Shown here in pieces: positions 52,106 through 60,843 of a DNA stretch of 64,000 nucleotides (its first letter is position 1; each line of letters starts with the position of its first letter). The notes beneath the pieces are model-generated. The model ran no database searches and had not been told where the DNA came from. It was given only the letters and a program-made list of their open reading frames with translations. A program made the position numbers and the translations under genes. The stretch lies in the NCBI RefSeq assembly GCF_015864575.1, contig NZ_JADYWW010000001.1:372001-436000 (forward strand), read 5' to 3'. This DNA is from Salinibacterium sp. SWN248. Its GTDB lineage: Bacteria > Actinomycetota > Actinomycetes > Actinomycetales > Microbacteriaceae.

Positions 52106-53104
52106 GTGGCTAGCCAAGATTGGTTCGATAAGGACTTTTACAAGGTGCTCGGGGTGTCGAAAGACATCTCCGAGGCCGAGTTGAAGAAGACCTATCGCAA
52201 ACTCGCGCGCCAGTTTCACCCGGATTCGAACCCGGGAGATCCGAAGGCCGAAGAGCGCTTCAAAGAAATCAGTGAAGCGCACTCCGTGCTTTCTGATGCC
52301 GAGACGCGCAAAGAATACGATCAGGTTCGTGCCATGGGCTCGGGCGCTCGCTTCCAAGCGGGTGGCCAAGGCGGTCAGGCCGGCGGCTTCGAGGATGTCT
52401 TTGGTGGCATGTTCGGTGGCGGTGGCCAGAGTTATGGTGGCGGTCAGAGCTACGGCGGAGGGCAATCAAGCGCAAGCTTCGAAGACCTTCTCGGTGGCAT
52501 GTTCGGTGGCCAAGCCGGCCCCGGCGGTGGCCCCGGATTCCGTGGTGGCCCCGCAAAGGGCCGCGATCTGGCAGCAAACACGACACTCGATTTTGCAACC
52601 GCGATAAACGGCGAAACGATCAAACTCCAGCCTGCTGGCGGTCGTCCGATGAACGTCAAGATTCCTGCGGGAGTCAGCGACGGTCAGAAGATCCGACTCA
52701 AGGGCAAAGGCGAGGCGAGCCCCAATGGTGGCCCCGCTGGCGACCTGGTCCTCACGGTCTCTGTGCGCAAGCATCCGGTGTTCGAGCGTGACGGCAGCAA
52801 CCTTCGTGTTGTTGTTCCTGTGACGTTTGCGGAAGCTGTGCTCGGCGCCACTATCGAGGTGCCGACCCTGGGCGGTGCACCGGTGAAACTGAAGGTTGCG
52901 CCGGGAACCCCGAGCGGACGAGTATTGCGAGTAAAGGGTCGCGGAGTGGCGACAGCGAAAGCAACCGGAGACCTGCTTGCCGAAGTGCAAGTGGCGGTGC
53001 CTAACCGCATCCCAGAAGCTGCGCTCAAGCACCTCGAGGCCTTTGCCGAAGCGATGCCCACGGAGAATCCGCGGGAAGAATTGATTGCCAGAGCCAGGAG
53101 CTAA
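52106..53104 (+). CDS. dnaJ: DnaJ-family co-chaperone lacking the zinc finger (CbpA-like)
   Basis: A 332-residue Hsp40. J domain with HPD at 38-40 (DFYKVLGVSKDISEAELKK), Gly-rich region with GGMFGG repeats and YGGGQS units, then two C-terminal beta domains (TLDFATAINGETIKLQPAGG; LRVVVPVTFAEAVLGATIEV). The four CxxCxGxG zinc motifs of class A DnaJ are absent, as in CbpA/class B proteins. GTG start 17 bp after grpE. Partner of DnaK. Confidence 0.94.
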   Translation: MASQDWFDKDFYKVLGVSKDISEAELKKTYRKLARQFHPDSNPGDPKAEERFKEISEAHSVLSDAETRKEYDQVRAMGSGARFQAGGQGGQAGGFEDVFGGMFGGGGQSYGGGQSYGGGQSSASFEDLLGGMFGGQAGPGGGPGFRGGPAKGRDLAANTTLDFATAINGETIKLQPAGGRPMNVKIPAGVSDGQKIRLKGKGEASPNGGPAGDLVLTVSVRKHPVFERDGSNLRVVVPVTFAEAVLGATIEVPTLGGAPVKLKVAPGTPSGRVLRVKGRGVATAKATGDLLAEVQVAVPNRIPEAALKHLEAFAEAMPTENPREELIARARS

Positions 53105-53109
53105 TAGTC

Positions 53110-53544
53110 ATGGATGAGCTGAGTCCCGCCTTTGCTATCGCCGTTGCGGCGGAGTTGGCGGGCATGCATCCGCAGACACTGCGACAGTACGACCGTCTGG
53201 GTCTCGTGTCTCCCACGAGAACCAGCGGTCGTTCGCGGCGTTACTCCATGCGCGACGTGATGCAGTTGCGTGAGATCGCAGCGCTCAGCGCTGAAGGTCT
53301 CAACCTTGAGGGCATTAAGCGGATCCTCGATCTTGAGAATCAAGTGTCCGAACTCAGTACGCGCGTGCGCGAACTCGAAGCGGCGCTTGCCGATGAACTG
53401 CTCTCAAAACCGGGCCGGCGCGTCTTCGCGGCCGGTTCTGCTGGTGAGGTGATCTCGCTCAAAGCGGGAACCCGCACCGAGCGCGCCAATCAGGTCGAAC
53501 TGTGGCGCCCCTTCGTGAGGCGCGATAACCAACTTCCCCGGTGA
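53110..53544 (+). CDS. hspR: Heat-shock repressor HspR (MerR family)
   Basis: A 144-residue MerR-type repressor. Helix-turn-helix region AAELAGMHPQTLRQYDRLGL, wing VSPTRTSGRSRRYSMRDVMQL and a coiled-coil dimer helix (LDLENQVSELSTRVRELEAA). HspR binds HAIR sites with DnaK as co-repressor and so autoregulates the operon in which it is the last gene. It starts 5 bp after dnaJ. Confidence 0.95.
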   Translation: MDELSPAFAIAVAAELAGMHPQTLRQYDRLGLVSPTRTSGRSRRYSMRDVMQLREIAALSAEGLNLEGIKRILDLENQVSELSTRVRELEAALADELLSKPGRRVFAAGSAGEVISLKAGTRTERANQVELWRPFVRRDNQLPR

Positions 53545-53557
53545 TTGCGGGCATCTG

Positions 53558-54343
53558 ATGATGTTTCGGCAAGCCCCACCGCTCGGCGGCTCCGCTATCC
53601 TGCGGCAGCGCTGGAGCGAAGTAACGTTCCTGCACTGGCGGGTTGATCCTGCGGTCGTGGCTCCGCTGCTGCCCGCGGGCTGCCGCCCCGATACGCTCAA
53701 CGGCAGCACGTGGGTGGGGCTCATCGCCTTTCAGATGTCGCAAAGTTCCTTCTTTGGCGGGCCAAGCATCCCGTGGCTCGGTGACTTTCCCGAAGTGAAC
53801 GTTCGCCTGTACTCCGTTGATGAGCACGGGCGGCGCGGAGTGGTCTTCCTTTCGCTCGAAGCATCGCACCTGATTCCGGTGCTCACCGCGCGGCTCGCTT
53901 TTGGTTTGCCGTACCAGTGGGCGTCGATGAAGATCGGGCAGCGCGACGGGCAGATTGCCTACAAAACGAAACGGCACGGTCAGCCGGATGCCGCATCCCA
54001 CATCATTGTGAAACCGGTGGATGACCCGGCGGCGAGTGTTGCGCTCGCGGCTGACCCCTTGGCTACGTTCCTGACCGCTCGGTGGGGGTTTCACGAAACT
54101 CATCGTGGACGCACGATCTACTCGCGCAACCACCACGAACCGTGGCCGTTGCAATCGGCTGAATTGGTCTACCTCGAGGATGGCTTGCTCGCTGCGGCTG
54201 GTTTTGAGGGTCTGGCCGACCGTGTTCCGGATTCGGTGATGTACGCGAGCGAGGTGACGACGGTGTTTGCGGCGCCTCGCCAGCCTGCTCTTGCGCGTCA
54301 GCCTCGAGCGAGCGCAATCTGGACATTCGCGCCGACTTCGTAA
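53558..54343 (+). CDS. DUF2071 (YqjF-like) protein
   Basis: A 261-residue protein with the DUF2071 pattern: RQRWSEVTFLHWRVDPAVVA, LLPAGCRPDTLNGSTWVGLI, VNVRLYSVDEHGRRGVVFLS and a C-terminal YASEVTTVFAAP. The fold is related to acetoacetate decarboxylase, but the role of bacterial YqjF-like proteins is unknown. It starts 13 bp after hspR (ATGATG, either ATG possible) without an obvious ribosome-binding site and may be carried on heat-shock read-through. Confidence 0.85.
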   Translation: MMFRQAPPLGGSAILRQRWSEVTFLHWRVDPAVVAPLLPAGCRPDTLNGSTWVGLIAFQMSQSSFFGGPSIPWLGDFPEVNVRLYSVDEHGRRGVVFLSLEASHLIPVLTARLAFGLPYQWASMKIGQRDGQIAYKTKRHGQPDAASHIIVKPVDDPAASVALAADPLATFLTARWGFHETHRGRTIYSRNHHEPWPLQSAELVYLEDGLLAAAGFEGLADRVPDSVMYASEVTTVFAAPRQPALARQPRASAIWTFAPTS

Positions 54344-54344
54344 G

Positions 54345-54380
54345 TATTTCGAGAAATATTGTGGAATTGTATAGACAATT
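54345..54380 (+). promoter_or_regulatory. Promoter/operator of the pyrimidine-catabolism-like cluster
   Basis: Two perfect palindromes: TATTTCGAGAAATA (54345-54358) and AATTGTATAGACAATT (54365-54380). The second contains a -10-like TATAGA (54370-54375); TTTCGA 17 bp upstream can serve as -35. The AATTGT-N4-ACAATT form resembles operators of FadR-subfamily GntR regulators; no such regulator is encoded in the window. Confidence 0.55.
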
Positions 54381-54438
54381 TTGCACAACATGGTCTCATC
54401 AGCACAAATGAGCATTGCCACTTACGCTGGAGAGGGAC

Positions 54439-54465
54439 ATGATGAGTAACCACACCGTCACATAG
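54439..54465 (+). other. Eight-codon mini-ORF in the leader of the nitrilase gene
   Basis: ATG ATG then six codons to TAG (peptide MMSNHTVT), preceded at a good distance by GGAGAGGG, a stronger ribosome-binding site than many genes here have. It lies in the leader about 120 bases before the nitrilase start. It could be a regulatory leader peptide or chance. Confidence 0.4.
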
Positions 54466-54503
54466 GCACAACACGATTGAAACGATGAACCTAGAGAATG
54501 GGT

Positions 54504-54524
54504 GAACGGGGATAGTTCCCGTTC
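54504..54524 (+). promoter_or_regulatory. Leader hairpin before the nitrilase gene
   Basis: GAACGGG-N7-CCCGTTC, a perfect 7-bp inverted repeat in the leader between the mini-ORF and the gene. It might be an attenuator stem or a second operator; no U tract follows directly. Confidence 0.4.
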
Positions 54525-54584
54525 GCGTGTCATTTTCCCGGTTCATCGCCGCAGGCAATGACGCCGAATAACGCAGGAGGCACA

Positions 54585-55430
54585 ATGACAACGGTTCGCG
54601 CAGCAATCACTCAGACCACTTGGACAGGCGACAAGGAGTCGATGATTCAGAAGCACGAGCAGTTCGCTCGGGATGCGAAGGCGCAAGGCGCCCAGATCAT
54701 CTGCTTCCAAGAGCTTTTCTACGGTCCCTATTTCGGGATCACTCAGGACAAGAAGTATTACCGCTACGCCGAGCCTGTTGATGGCCCGATCGTTACGCGC
54801 TTCCAAGCCCTGGCTAAAGAGCTCGACATGGTCATGATTCTGCCGATCTACGAAGAAGCGATGACGGGCGTGTATTACAACACCGCCGTCGTTGTTGACG
54901 CCGATGGCACCAACCTTGGTTCGTACCGCAAGCACCACATTCCTCACCTCGACAAGTTCTGGGAGAAGTTCTACTTCACGCCCGGCAACTTGGGTTTCCC
55001 GATGTTCAACACCGCCGTCGGCAAGGTTGGCGTTCACATTTGTTACGACCGCCACTTCCCCGAGGGATGGCGCGAACTCGGGCTCAACGGCGCCGAGATC
55101 GTCTTCAACCCGAATGCCACGAAGCCCGGACTCTCCAACCGCCTCTGGGAGGTTGAAGGTCCAGCAGCAGCAGTGGCCAACGGCTACTTTGTGCTTCAGC
55201 CCAACCGTGTCGGCCTCGAAGACAACGAGTACGGCGACGAAGCTGTCGACTTCTACGGCACCAGCCAGGTCATCGACCCCCGCGGAAACTTCGTGGGCGA
55301 GCGTGGCTCGGGCACCGATGAAGAGATCATGATTCGCGATCTCGACATGGACCTCGTGCAGGAAATGCGCGACGACTGGCAGTTCTACCGTGACCGTCGC
55401 CCCGACGCGTACCTGTCGATCCCTAAGTAA
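54585..55430 (+). CDS. Carbon-nitrogen hydrolase, probable beta-ureidopropionase
   Basis: A 281-residue nitrilase-superfamily amidase with the Glu-Lys-Cys triad: E43 (ICFQELFYG), K116 (YRKHHIPH) and C153 (VHICYDRHFPE). NPNATKPGLSNRLWEVEGPA and LGSYRKHHIPHLDKFWEKFY closely resemble N-carbamoyl-amino-acid hydrolases/beta-ureidopropionases, which release CO2 and ammonia from N-carbamoyl-beta-alanine. Followed after 74 bp by dihydropyrimidinase, fitting steps 2 and 3 of reductive pyrimidine breakdown. AGGAGG precedes ATG 54585; an ATG 9 codons upstream is rejected. Confidence 0.9.
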   Translation: MTTVRAAITQTTWTGDKESMIQKHEQFARDAKAQGAQIICFQELFYGPYFGITQDKKYYRYAEPVDGPIVTRFQALAKELDMVMILPIYEEAMTGVYYNTAVVVDADGTNLGSYRKHHIPHLDKFWEKFYFTPGNLGFPMFNTAVGKVGVHICYDRHFPEGWRELGLNGAEIVFNPNATKPGLSNRLWEVEGPAAAVANGYFVLQPNRVGLEDNEYGDEAVDFYGTSQVIDPRGNFVGERGSGTDEEIMIRDLDMDLVQEMRDDWQFYRDRRPDAYLSIPK

Positions 55431-55504
55431 GCCAAAACTTCAACCCCCAGGTTGTTTTGGCGCCCGGGGGACAGTAGGCACACGACATCGCAGAGGAGCG
55501 AATC

Positions 55505-56968
55505 ATGGCCACCACTCTCATTTCCGGCGGTACCGTCGTCAGCTCAACGGGGCGCGCCCCAGCAGACGTCCTGATCGACGGCGAAGTAATCAAAGCTGTG
55601 TTGTCTCCCGGCAGCACGCTTTTTGGAACCGACATTGCGGCATCCGTCGACAAGGTCATTGATGCCACGGGAAAGTACGTCATTCCCGGTGGCATCGACG
55701 CCCACACGCACATGGAGCTGCCCTTCGGCGGCACCGCGGCAATCGACACGTTCGAGACGGGCACTCGCGCTGCGGCGTGGGGCGGCACGACCTCGATCAT
55801 CGACTTTGCGGTGCAGACCTTTGGAGAGCGCATCCAGGATTCGCTCGCTGCGTGGCACGGCAAAGCGGCGGGCAACTGCGCCATCGACTACGGCTTTCAC
55901 CAGATTGTCGGCGACGTCACTCCCGAGTCGCTCAAGGCGATGGAGAAGCTGCCAGACGAGGGCATCACGAGCTTCAAGATGTTCATGGCTTACCCCGGAG
56001 TTTTCTACTCGGATGACGCACAAATCCTCAAGGCAATGCAGGTGTCTCGCGACACCGGCTTGATGACGATGATGCACGCCGAGAACGGGCCGGTCATCGA
56101 CGTTCTCGCCGAGCAGCTCGTGGAGCAGGGCAAGACCGACCCGTACTATCACGGTGTCGCTCGTGCCTGGGAGATGGAAGAGGAAGCGACGCATCGAGCG
56201 ATCATGCTCGCGAAGCTCACCGGCGCCCCGCTCTACATTGTTCACGTCAGCGCGAAGCAAGCGGTCGAACAGATCGCCACCGCTCGTGACCGTGGCCAGA
56301 ACGTCTTTGCTGAGACGTGCCCGCAGTACCTCTACTTGAGCCTCGAAGAACAACTCGGTGCGCAGAGTGAGCAGTACGGCCACTTCGAGGGTGCCAAGTG
56401 GGTGTGCTCGACTCCGCTTCGTTCACGCGAAGAGGGTCATCAGGATGCCATGTGGCAGTCGCTGCGCACGAACGATGTGCAGATGGTCTCGACCGACCAC
56501 TGCCCGTTCTGCATGAAGGACCAAAAAGAGTTGGGCCTTGCGGACTTCCGCAAGATCCCCAACGGCATGGGAACCGTCGAACACCGCATGGACCTCATGT
56601 ATCAAGGCGTTGTCACCGGCGAGCTCACGCTCGAGCGTTGGGTCGAACTGACGAGCACCACCCCCGCTCGCATGTTCGGTATCTACGGACGCAAGGGTGT
56701 TATCCAGCCAGGAGCCGACGCCGACATCGTGGTCTATGACCCCAACGGTCACACCTCGATCGGTATGCCGGTCGACGAAAACGGCAACCCCACCGGCAAG
56801 AAGCACCACATGAACATGGACCACGCAGCCTGGGAGGGCTTCGAGATCGATGGTCACGTTGACACTGTCATCTCACGAGGCAAGGTCATCGTCGATGACG
56901 ACCAGTACATCGGCACCAAGGGTGACGGCCGCTTCATGAAGCGCGGCCTCACTCAGTACCTGACCTAA
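55505..56968 (+). CDS. hydA: Dihydropyrimidinase / hydantoinase
   Basis: A 487-residue amidohydrolase of the dihydropyrimidinase family with all metal ligands: H67 and H69 (GGIDAHTHMELPFGG), carboxylated Lys K158 (SFKMFMAYPGVF), H191 (MMHAENG), H247 (YIVHVSAKQ) and D331 (STDHCPF). It opens dihydrouracil, dihydrothymine or hydantoins to N-carbamoyl compounds, which the upstream nitrilase would hydrolyse. Cytoplasmic homotetramer in the family. A strong terminator follows, so it forms a two-gene unit with the nitrilase. Confidence 0.94.
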   Translation: MATTLISGGTVVSSTGRAPADVLIDGEVIKAVLSPGSTLFGTDIAASVDKVIDATGKYVIPGGIDAHTHMELPFGGTAAIDTFETGTRAAAWGGTTSIIDFAVQTFGERIQDSLAAWHGKAAGNCAIDYGFHQIVGDVTPESLKAMEKLPDEGITSFKMFMAYPGVFYSDDAQILKAMQVSRDTGLMTMMHAENGPVIDVLAEQLVEQGKTDPYYHGVARAWEMEEEATHRAIMLAKLTGAPLYIVHVSAKQAVEQIATARDRGQNVFAETCPQYLYLSLEEQLGAQSEQYGHFEGAKWVCSTPLRSREEGHQDAMWQSLRTNDVQMVSTDHCPFCMKDQKELGLADFRKIPNGMGTVEHRMDLMYQGVVTGELTLERWVELTSTTPARMFGIYGRKGVIQPGADADIVVYDPNGHTSIGMPVDENGNPTGKKHHMNMDHAAWEGFEIDGHVDTVISRGKVIVDDDQYIGTKGDGRFMKRGLTQYLT

Positions 56969-56979
56969 ACGGTTTCGCT

Positions 56980-57013
56980 GCAGCATCCGCTGGCTACCAC
57001 CAGCGGATGCTGC
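56980..57013 (+). terminator. Terminator after dihydropyrimidinase gene
   Basis: A 14-bp perfect stem (GCAGCATCCGCTGG / CCAGCGGATGCTGC) with a 6-base loop, followed by ACTTTAAAC, 12 bp after the stop. It separates nitrilase-hydA from the LLM-ABC genes downstream, which may have their own promoter or depend on read-through. Confidence 0.85.
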
Positions 57014-57049
57014 ACTTTAAACGACCTTCCACCACGAATGAGGAGCCCC

Positions 57050-58066
57050 ATGGACTTCGGAGCAGTACTTCAGACCAACCCGCCGTCAGCACGAACCGTT
57101 CAACTCGCGAAGCTTGCAGAGGCGCACGGCTTCACCTACGTCTGGACCTTTGACTCGCACATCCTGTGGCAAGAGCCCTATGTGATTTACAGCCAGATCT
57201 TGGCCGAGACCCGCAAGGTGATCGTCGGACCGATGGTGACCAACCCGGCCACGCGCGACTGGACCGTCACGGCGTCTACCTACGCCACGCTCAACGAGAT
57301 GTACGGCAACCGCACCGTCTGTGGCATTGGCCGCGGCGACTCGGCTGTGCGCGTGACCAACGGCAAGCCGACAACGCTGAAGGATCTGCGGGAGTCGATT
57401 CACGTCATCCGCGAACTCGCGAACTCGCGTTCGGTCGAATACGGCGGAGCGCAGTTGCAGTTGCCATGGAGCAAAGGTTCCGAGCTCGAGATGTGGGTTG
57501 CGGCCTATGGCCCCCTCGCGCTCAAGCTCACCGGTGAAGTCGGAGACGGGTTCATCTTGCAGCTCGCTGACCTCGACATTGCCGCCTGGATGATCAAGAA
57601 GGTGCGCGACGCTGCTGAAGCCGCCGGACGCGACCCGATGTCGATCAAGTTCTGTGTTGCAGCGCCGATGTACATCGGAGATGACTGGGAGCACATGCGC
57701 GACCAGTGCCGCTGGTTCGGAGGAATGGTGGGAAACCACGTGGCCGACATCGTGAAGAAGTACGGCTCTGACGGAGACGTACCGAAGGCCCTCACCGACT
57801 ACATCGAGAAGCGTGAAGGCTACGACTACAACCAGCATGGTCAAGCGGGCAACACGCACGCGGCGTTTGTGCCCGACGAGATCGTCGATCGGTTCTGCGT
57901 CATGGGAACCGCCGAGGAGCACATCGCAAAGCTCGAGAAGTTGCGCGAGCTCGGTGTCGATCAGTTCGCCGGCTACCTGCAGCACGACAACAAAGAAGAG
58001 ACCATGCGGGTCTACGGCGAGACGGTAATCCCGGCCCTCACCGAAACAGTGACGGCGAAGGTCTAA
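57050..58066 (+). CDS. LLM-class oxidoreductase, F420-dependent CPS_4043-type family
   Basis: A 338-residue luciferase-like TIM-barrel protein resembling methylene-tetrahydromethanopterin reductase: MDFGAVLQTNPPSARTVQLA, FTYVWTFDSHILWQEPYVIY, VGPMVTNPATRDWTVTAS, CGIGRGDSAVRVTNGKP and MWVAAYGPLALKLTGEVGDG. From memory this is the family annotated as F420-dependent CPS_4043-type, function unassigned. F420 or FMN use cannot be decided by eye. GAGGAG precedes the ATG. It sits between dihydropyrimidinase and the importer genes, where a dihydropyrimidine-forming enzyme would be expected. Confidence 0.85.
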   Translation: MDFGAVLQTNPPSARTVQLAKLAEAHGFTYVWTFDSHILWQEPYVIYSQILAETRKVIVGPMVTNPATRDWTVTASTYATLNEMYGNRTVCGIGRGDSAVRVTNGKPTTLKDLRESIHVIRELANSRSVEYGGAQLQLPWSKGSELEMWVAAYGPLALKLTGEVGDGFILQLADLDIAAWMIKKVRDAAEAAGRDPMSIKFCVAAPMYIGDDWEHMRDQCRWFGGMVGNHVADIVKKYGSDGDVPKALTDYIEKREGYDYNQHGQAGNTHAAFVPDEIVDRFCVMGTAEEHIAKLEKLRELGVDQFAGYLQHDNKEETMRVYGETVIPALTETVTAKV

Positions 58067-58070
58067 CCCG

Positions 58071-59024
58071 ATGACGGCAACCCGAAACGATCAGCGTGGG
58101 GAGGTTGCCGTCCGCCCTGCGAGTTCGCCGGGTGCGGTGGCTAAACCCGCGCGCACTCGGCTGCTCGGCGGCTTCCTCTGGGGCATCGCTGGCGTCGCGC
58201 TCATCGCACTCATCTGGGAGGGCTACAAGTTCTTCGGTCCAGACAACGGCGTGCTCATCGGCGAACTTCGCGTGCTTCCGCGCACGACCGACCTCGCTAT
58301 GCCGCACCTGTGGGACATGATGACGCGGCTCGCGGAGCCCGTCACGCGAGCAGATGGTGCGCTTCCGCTCTGGGCAGTCGTGGCGCTTGCCTCGCTCATG
58401 ACGCTCGGAATCGCTGCTGCTGGCTGGGCTGTCGGAGTGATTGTGGGAGTCGTCTTCGCGCTCCTCATGCAACGCTGGCGCCTCGCCGAATTCGGCCTCC
58501 TGCCGTGGATCGTCATCAGCCAAACCGTGCCGCTCATCGCCTTTGCGCCGATCGTCAAGAGCTGGGGCTCGCGCGTCGAGATCGGCTCGTTCGAGTGGCA
58601 AGACTGGATGTCGGTCGCGCTCATTGCGAGCTATCTGGCGTTCTTCCCGATCACCGTTGGTGCGCTCAAGGGACTGCAATCTCCCGACCGCATCCACGTT
58701 GAGCTCTTCGACACGTATGCCGCTGGCTACTGGCCGACGCTCGTGCGACTGCGCTTGCCCGCAGCCGTTCCGTACCTTCTGCCTGCGCTGCGACTCGGAG
58801 CAGCGAACGCTGTCATCGGCGCGGTTGTCGCGGAAGTATCGACCGGACTTCAAGGCGGCATCGGACGCCTACTCATTCAATTTGCCGGTCAAGCATCGGG
58901 CGACCCCTCGAAGGCGTGGGGCCCCATCTTCGGCGCAATCGTGCTCGGCCTTGTGACGGCCGGTTCCGTTGCACTGCTCGGCATCATTCTCAAGGACTAC
59001 CGACGAACCGAGGAGGCCGCATGA
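58071..59024 (+). CDS. ABC transporter permease (pyrimidine/THI5-type importer), first
   Basis: A 317-residue permease, longer than the second one because of a cytoplasmic N terminus of about 40 residues and an extra-cytoplasmic segment after the first helix (LWGIAGVALIALIWEGYKFF). EAA loop near LFDTYAAGYWPTLVRLRLPA. Begins 4 bp after the LLM gene. Its TGA overlaps the ATPase ATG by 4 bp. Confidence 0.88.
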   Translation: MTATRNDQRGEVAVRPASSPGAVAKPARTRLLGGFLWGIAGVALIALIWEGYKFFGPDNGVLIGELRVLPRTTDLAMPHLWDMMTRLAEPVTRADGALPLWAVVALASLMTLGIAAAGWAVGVIVGVVFALLMQRWRLAEFGLLPWIVISQTVPLIAFAPIVKSWGSRVEIGSFEWQDWMSVALIASYLAFFPITVGALKGLQSPDRIHVELFDTYAAGYWPTLVRLRLPAAVPYLLPALRLGAANAVIGAVVAEVSTGLQGGIGRLLIQFAGQASGDPSKAWGPIFGAIVLGLVTAGSVALLGIILKDYRRTEEAA

Positions 59025-59911
59025 GCGACCAGATCCCGACCACCACTCCCGCTGCCGACACGATGACGACCGATGTTTCGGATGCTGCTGTTGCCGTTCG
59101 CGGTCTCAACAAACAGTTCCAGACTGCCTCGGGCATCGTTCACGCGCTTGAAGGAATCGACCTCACCGTTGAGGCCGGCGAATTTGTCTCCCTCATCGGT
59201 CCTTCGGGCTGTGGCAAGTCAACGCTCATGAGACTCATTGCCGACCTCGATGTTCCGACTTCGGGGGAGCTGACGGTGTTCGGCAAGACGGCGACGCAGG
59301 CTCGACTCGACCAGGACTACGGCATCGCATTCCAGCAGGCCGGGCTTTTGCCGTGGCGCACGGTGGCCGCGAACGTTGCGCTTCCGCTGGAACTGCACGG
59401 GGTGGCATCCGCTGCTCGGCGCACTCGCGTTGCTGACCTGCTCGAGATGGTCGGCCTCACCGAGTTCGCTGATCGTTTTCCTGACCAGCTCTCGGGCGGC
59501 ATGCAGCAGCGCGTTGCGATTGCCCGCTCGCTGGCGGAACAGCCGCGACTGTTGCTGATGGATGAACCGTTCGGCGCCCTCGACGAGATGACCCGCGAGA
59601 AGATGCAGACAGACCTCGTGCGCATTGCCGCCGACACCGGAGCTGCTGTCGTATTCGTGACGCACTCGATTCCTGAAGCCGTGTTCCTCTCCGACCGCGT
59701 TGTGGTCATGTCGCCGCGGCCCGGTCGCATCAGCGACATCATCCCGATGCGATTGGATGCTGCTGACGGTCGCGAAGAACGTGACGACGACCTGCGCGAA
59801 GCATCCTCGTTCTTCGAGATGGTGACCGAAGTGCGTGAAGCACTGCACGGCGGAGCCTCGGATGCGGAAAACCCCGCACCGCGCGCCGCCAGGGGAGTGG
59901 ACACCCGATGA
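59021..59911 (+). CDS. ABC transporter ATP-binding protein (pyrimidine/THI5-type importer)
   Basis: A 296-residue ATPase: Walker [11 protein letters not shown]-loop GIAFQQAGLLPWRTVAA, signature [15 protein letters not shown], Walker B LLLMDEPFGALDE and H-loop VTHSIPEAV. Extended N terminus of about 25 Thr/Ala-rich residues and a C-terminal tail. The start overlaps the upstream permease stop by 4 bp; the frame extended to 58916 is not used. Confidence 0.9.
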   Translation: MSDQIPTTTPAADTMTTDVSDAAVAVRGLNKQFQTASGIVHALEGIDLTVEAGEFVSLIGPSGCGKSTLMRLIADLDVPTSGELTVFGKTATQARLDQDYGIAFQQAGLLPWRTVAANVALPLELHGVASAARRTRVADLLEMVGLTEFADRFPDQLSGGMQQRVAIARSLAEQPRLLLMDEPFGALDEMTREKMQTDLVRIAADTGAAVVFVTHSIPEAVFLSDRVVVMSPRPGRISDIIPMRLDAADGREERDDDLREASSFFEMVTEVREALHGGASDAENPAPRAARGVDTR

Positions 59912-60753
59912 CGACAAACACGACCGCGAACGCGATCATCGGTGCCGGAACCGGTGCCACGCGCACCAAGGGCTGGAGCCCGCGAACGGAGTCGATCCTT
60001 CGCGTGGTTGCCCCCGTCACGCTCGGTATCATCGTGCTCGCCATCTGGCAGTTTCTCGTCACCGTTGGTGGCGTCTCCGACTACCTGCTGCCGAGCCCGA
60101 CTTCGATCATGGCGGAACTGGTCGCGTACTGGCCAGCCGTCGTCTCGGCAACGGTGCTCACCGGAACGAACAGCCTGCTGGGTCTGCTCGTTGGTTCGCT
60201 GCTCGGAATCATTCTCGCTGCGGTCGCCGCACGGTGGCGCATCGCAGACCAGATGAGTGCACCGATCATTGCCGCGCTCGCGGTTGTTCCGATCGTTGCT
60301 CTCGCCCCGGTGCTCAACTCCATGTTTGGAGCTGACAGCCAGTTCGGTCGCCAAGCAATTGCTGCTATCGCGTCGTTCGTTCCCATCTTCATCAACACCC
60401 TGCGCGGGTTTCGCCAAACGCGGCCAGTGCACCGTGACCTAATGAAGGCCTACGCAGCAAGCTCCGGGCAGATGTTGCGCTCGCTCACCCTGCCGACAGC
60501 GCGCCCCTTTATCCTCACTGGCATCCGCATCGCTTCGTCGCTCGCCGTTATCTCCGCCCTCGTGGCGGAATACTTCGGTGGACCACGCGGCGGCCTCGGC
60601 AGTCTGATTGCGACCTCGGCAGCCTCAAGCGCGTATTCCCGCGCGTGGGCCTACGTCGGGGCATCCATCGCTCTCGGTCTGCTCTTCTACCTCGCGACGC
60701 TCGCACTCGAACGACTAGTGCTGCGCCGTGTACCGACCGGGGGCTCCCGATGA
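59908..60753 (+). CDS. ABC transporter permease (pyrimidine/THI5-type importer), second
   Basis: A 281-residue permease with six predicted helices (ILRVVAPVTLGIIVLAIWQF first), EAA loop around MKAYAASSGQMLRSLTLPTA and a highly conserved GPRGGLGSLIATSAA. Start overlaps the ATPase stop by 4 bp. With the 58071 gene it should form a heterodimer, unlike the single-permease importer at 21159. Confidence 0.9.
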   Translation: MTTNTTANAIIGAGTGATRTKGWSPRTESILRVVAPVTLGIIVLAIWQFLVTVGGVSDYLLPSPTSIMAELVAYWPAVVSATVLTGTNSLLGLLVGSLLGIILAAVAARWRIADQMSAPIIAALAVVPIVALAPVLNSMFGADSQFGRQAIAAIASFVPIFINTLRGFRQTRPVHRDLMKAYAASSGQMLRSLTLPTARPFILTGIRIASSLAVISALVAEYFGGPRGGLGSLIATSAASSAYSRAWAYVGASIALGLLFYLATLALERLVLRRVPTGGSR

Positions 60754-60843
60754 CAGCACCCCGCGCAGAAAAGGGAAGGAGATAACCGCTCCACCAGCTC
60801 TACCAGCAGTATCCACTTGCACCGTGAATCTGGAAGGTCTGAC

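Noticed and set aside
54344-54584. TPP or other known riboswitch in the leader before the THI5-type cluster
   Set aside because: No CTGAGA/ACCTGA pair or other recognisable aptamer core; only palindromes, a mini-ORF and a hairpin are seen.
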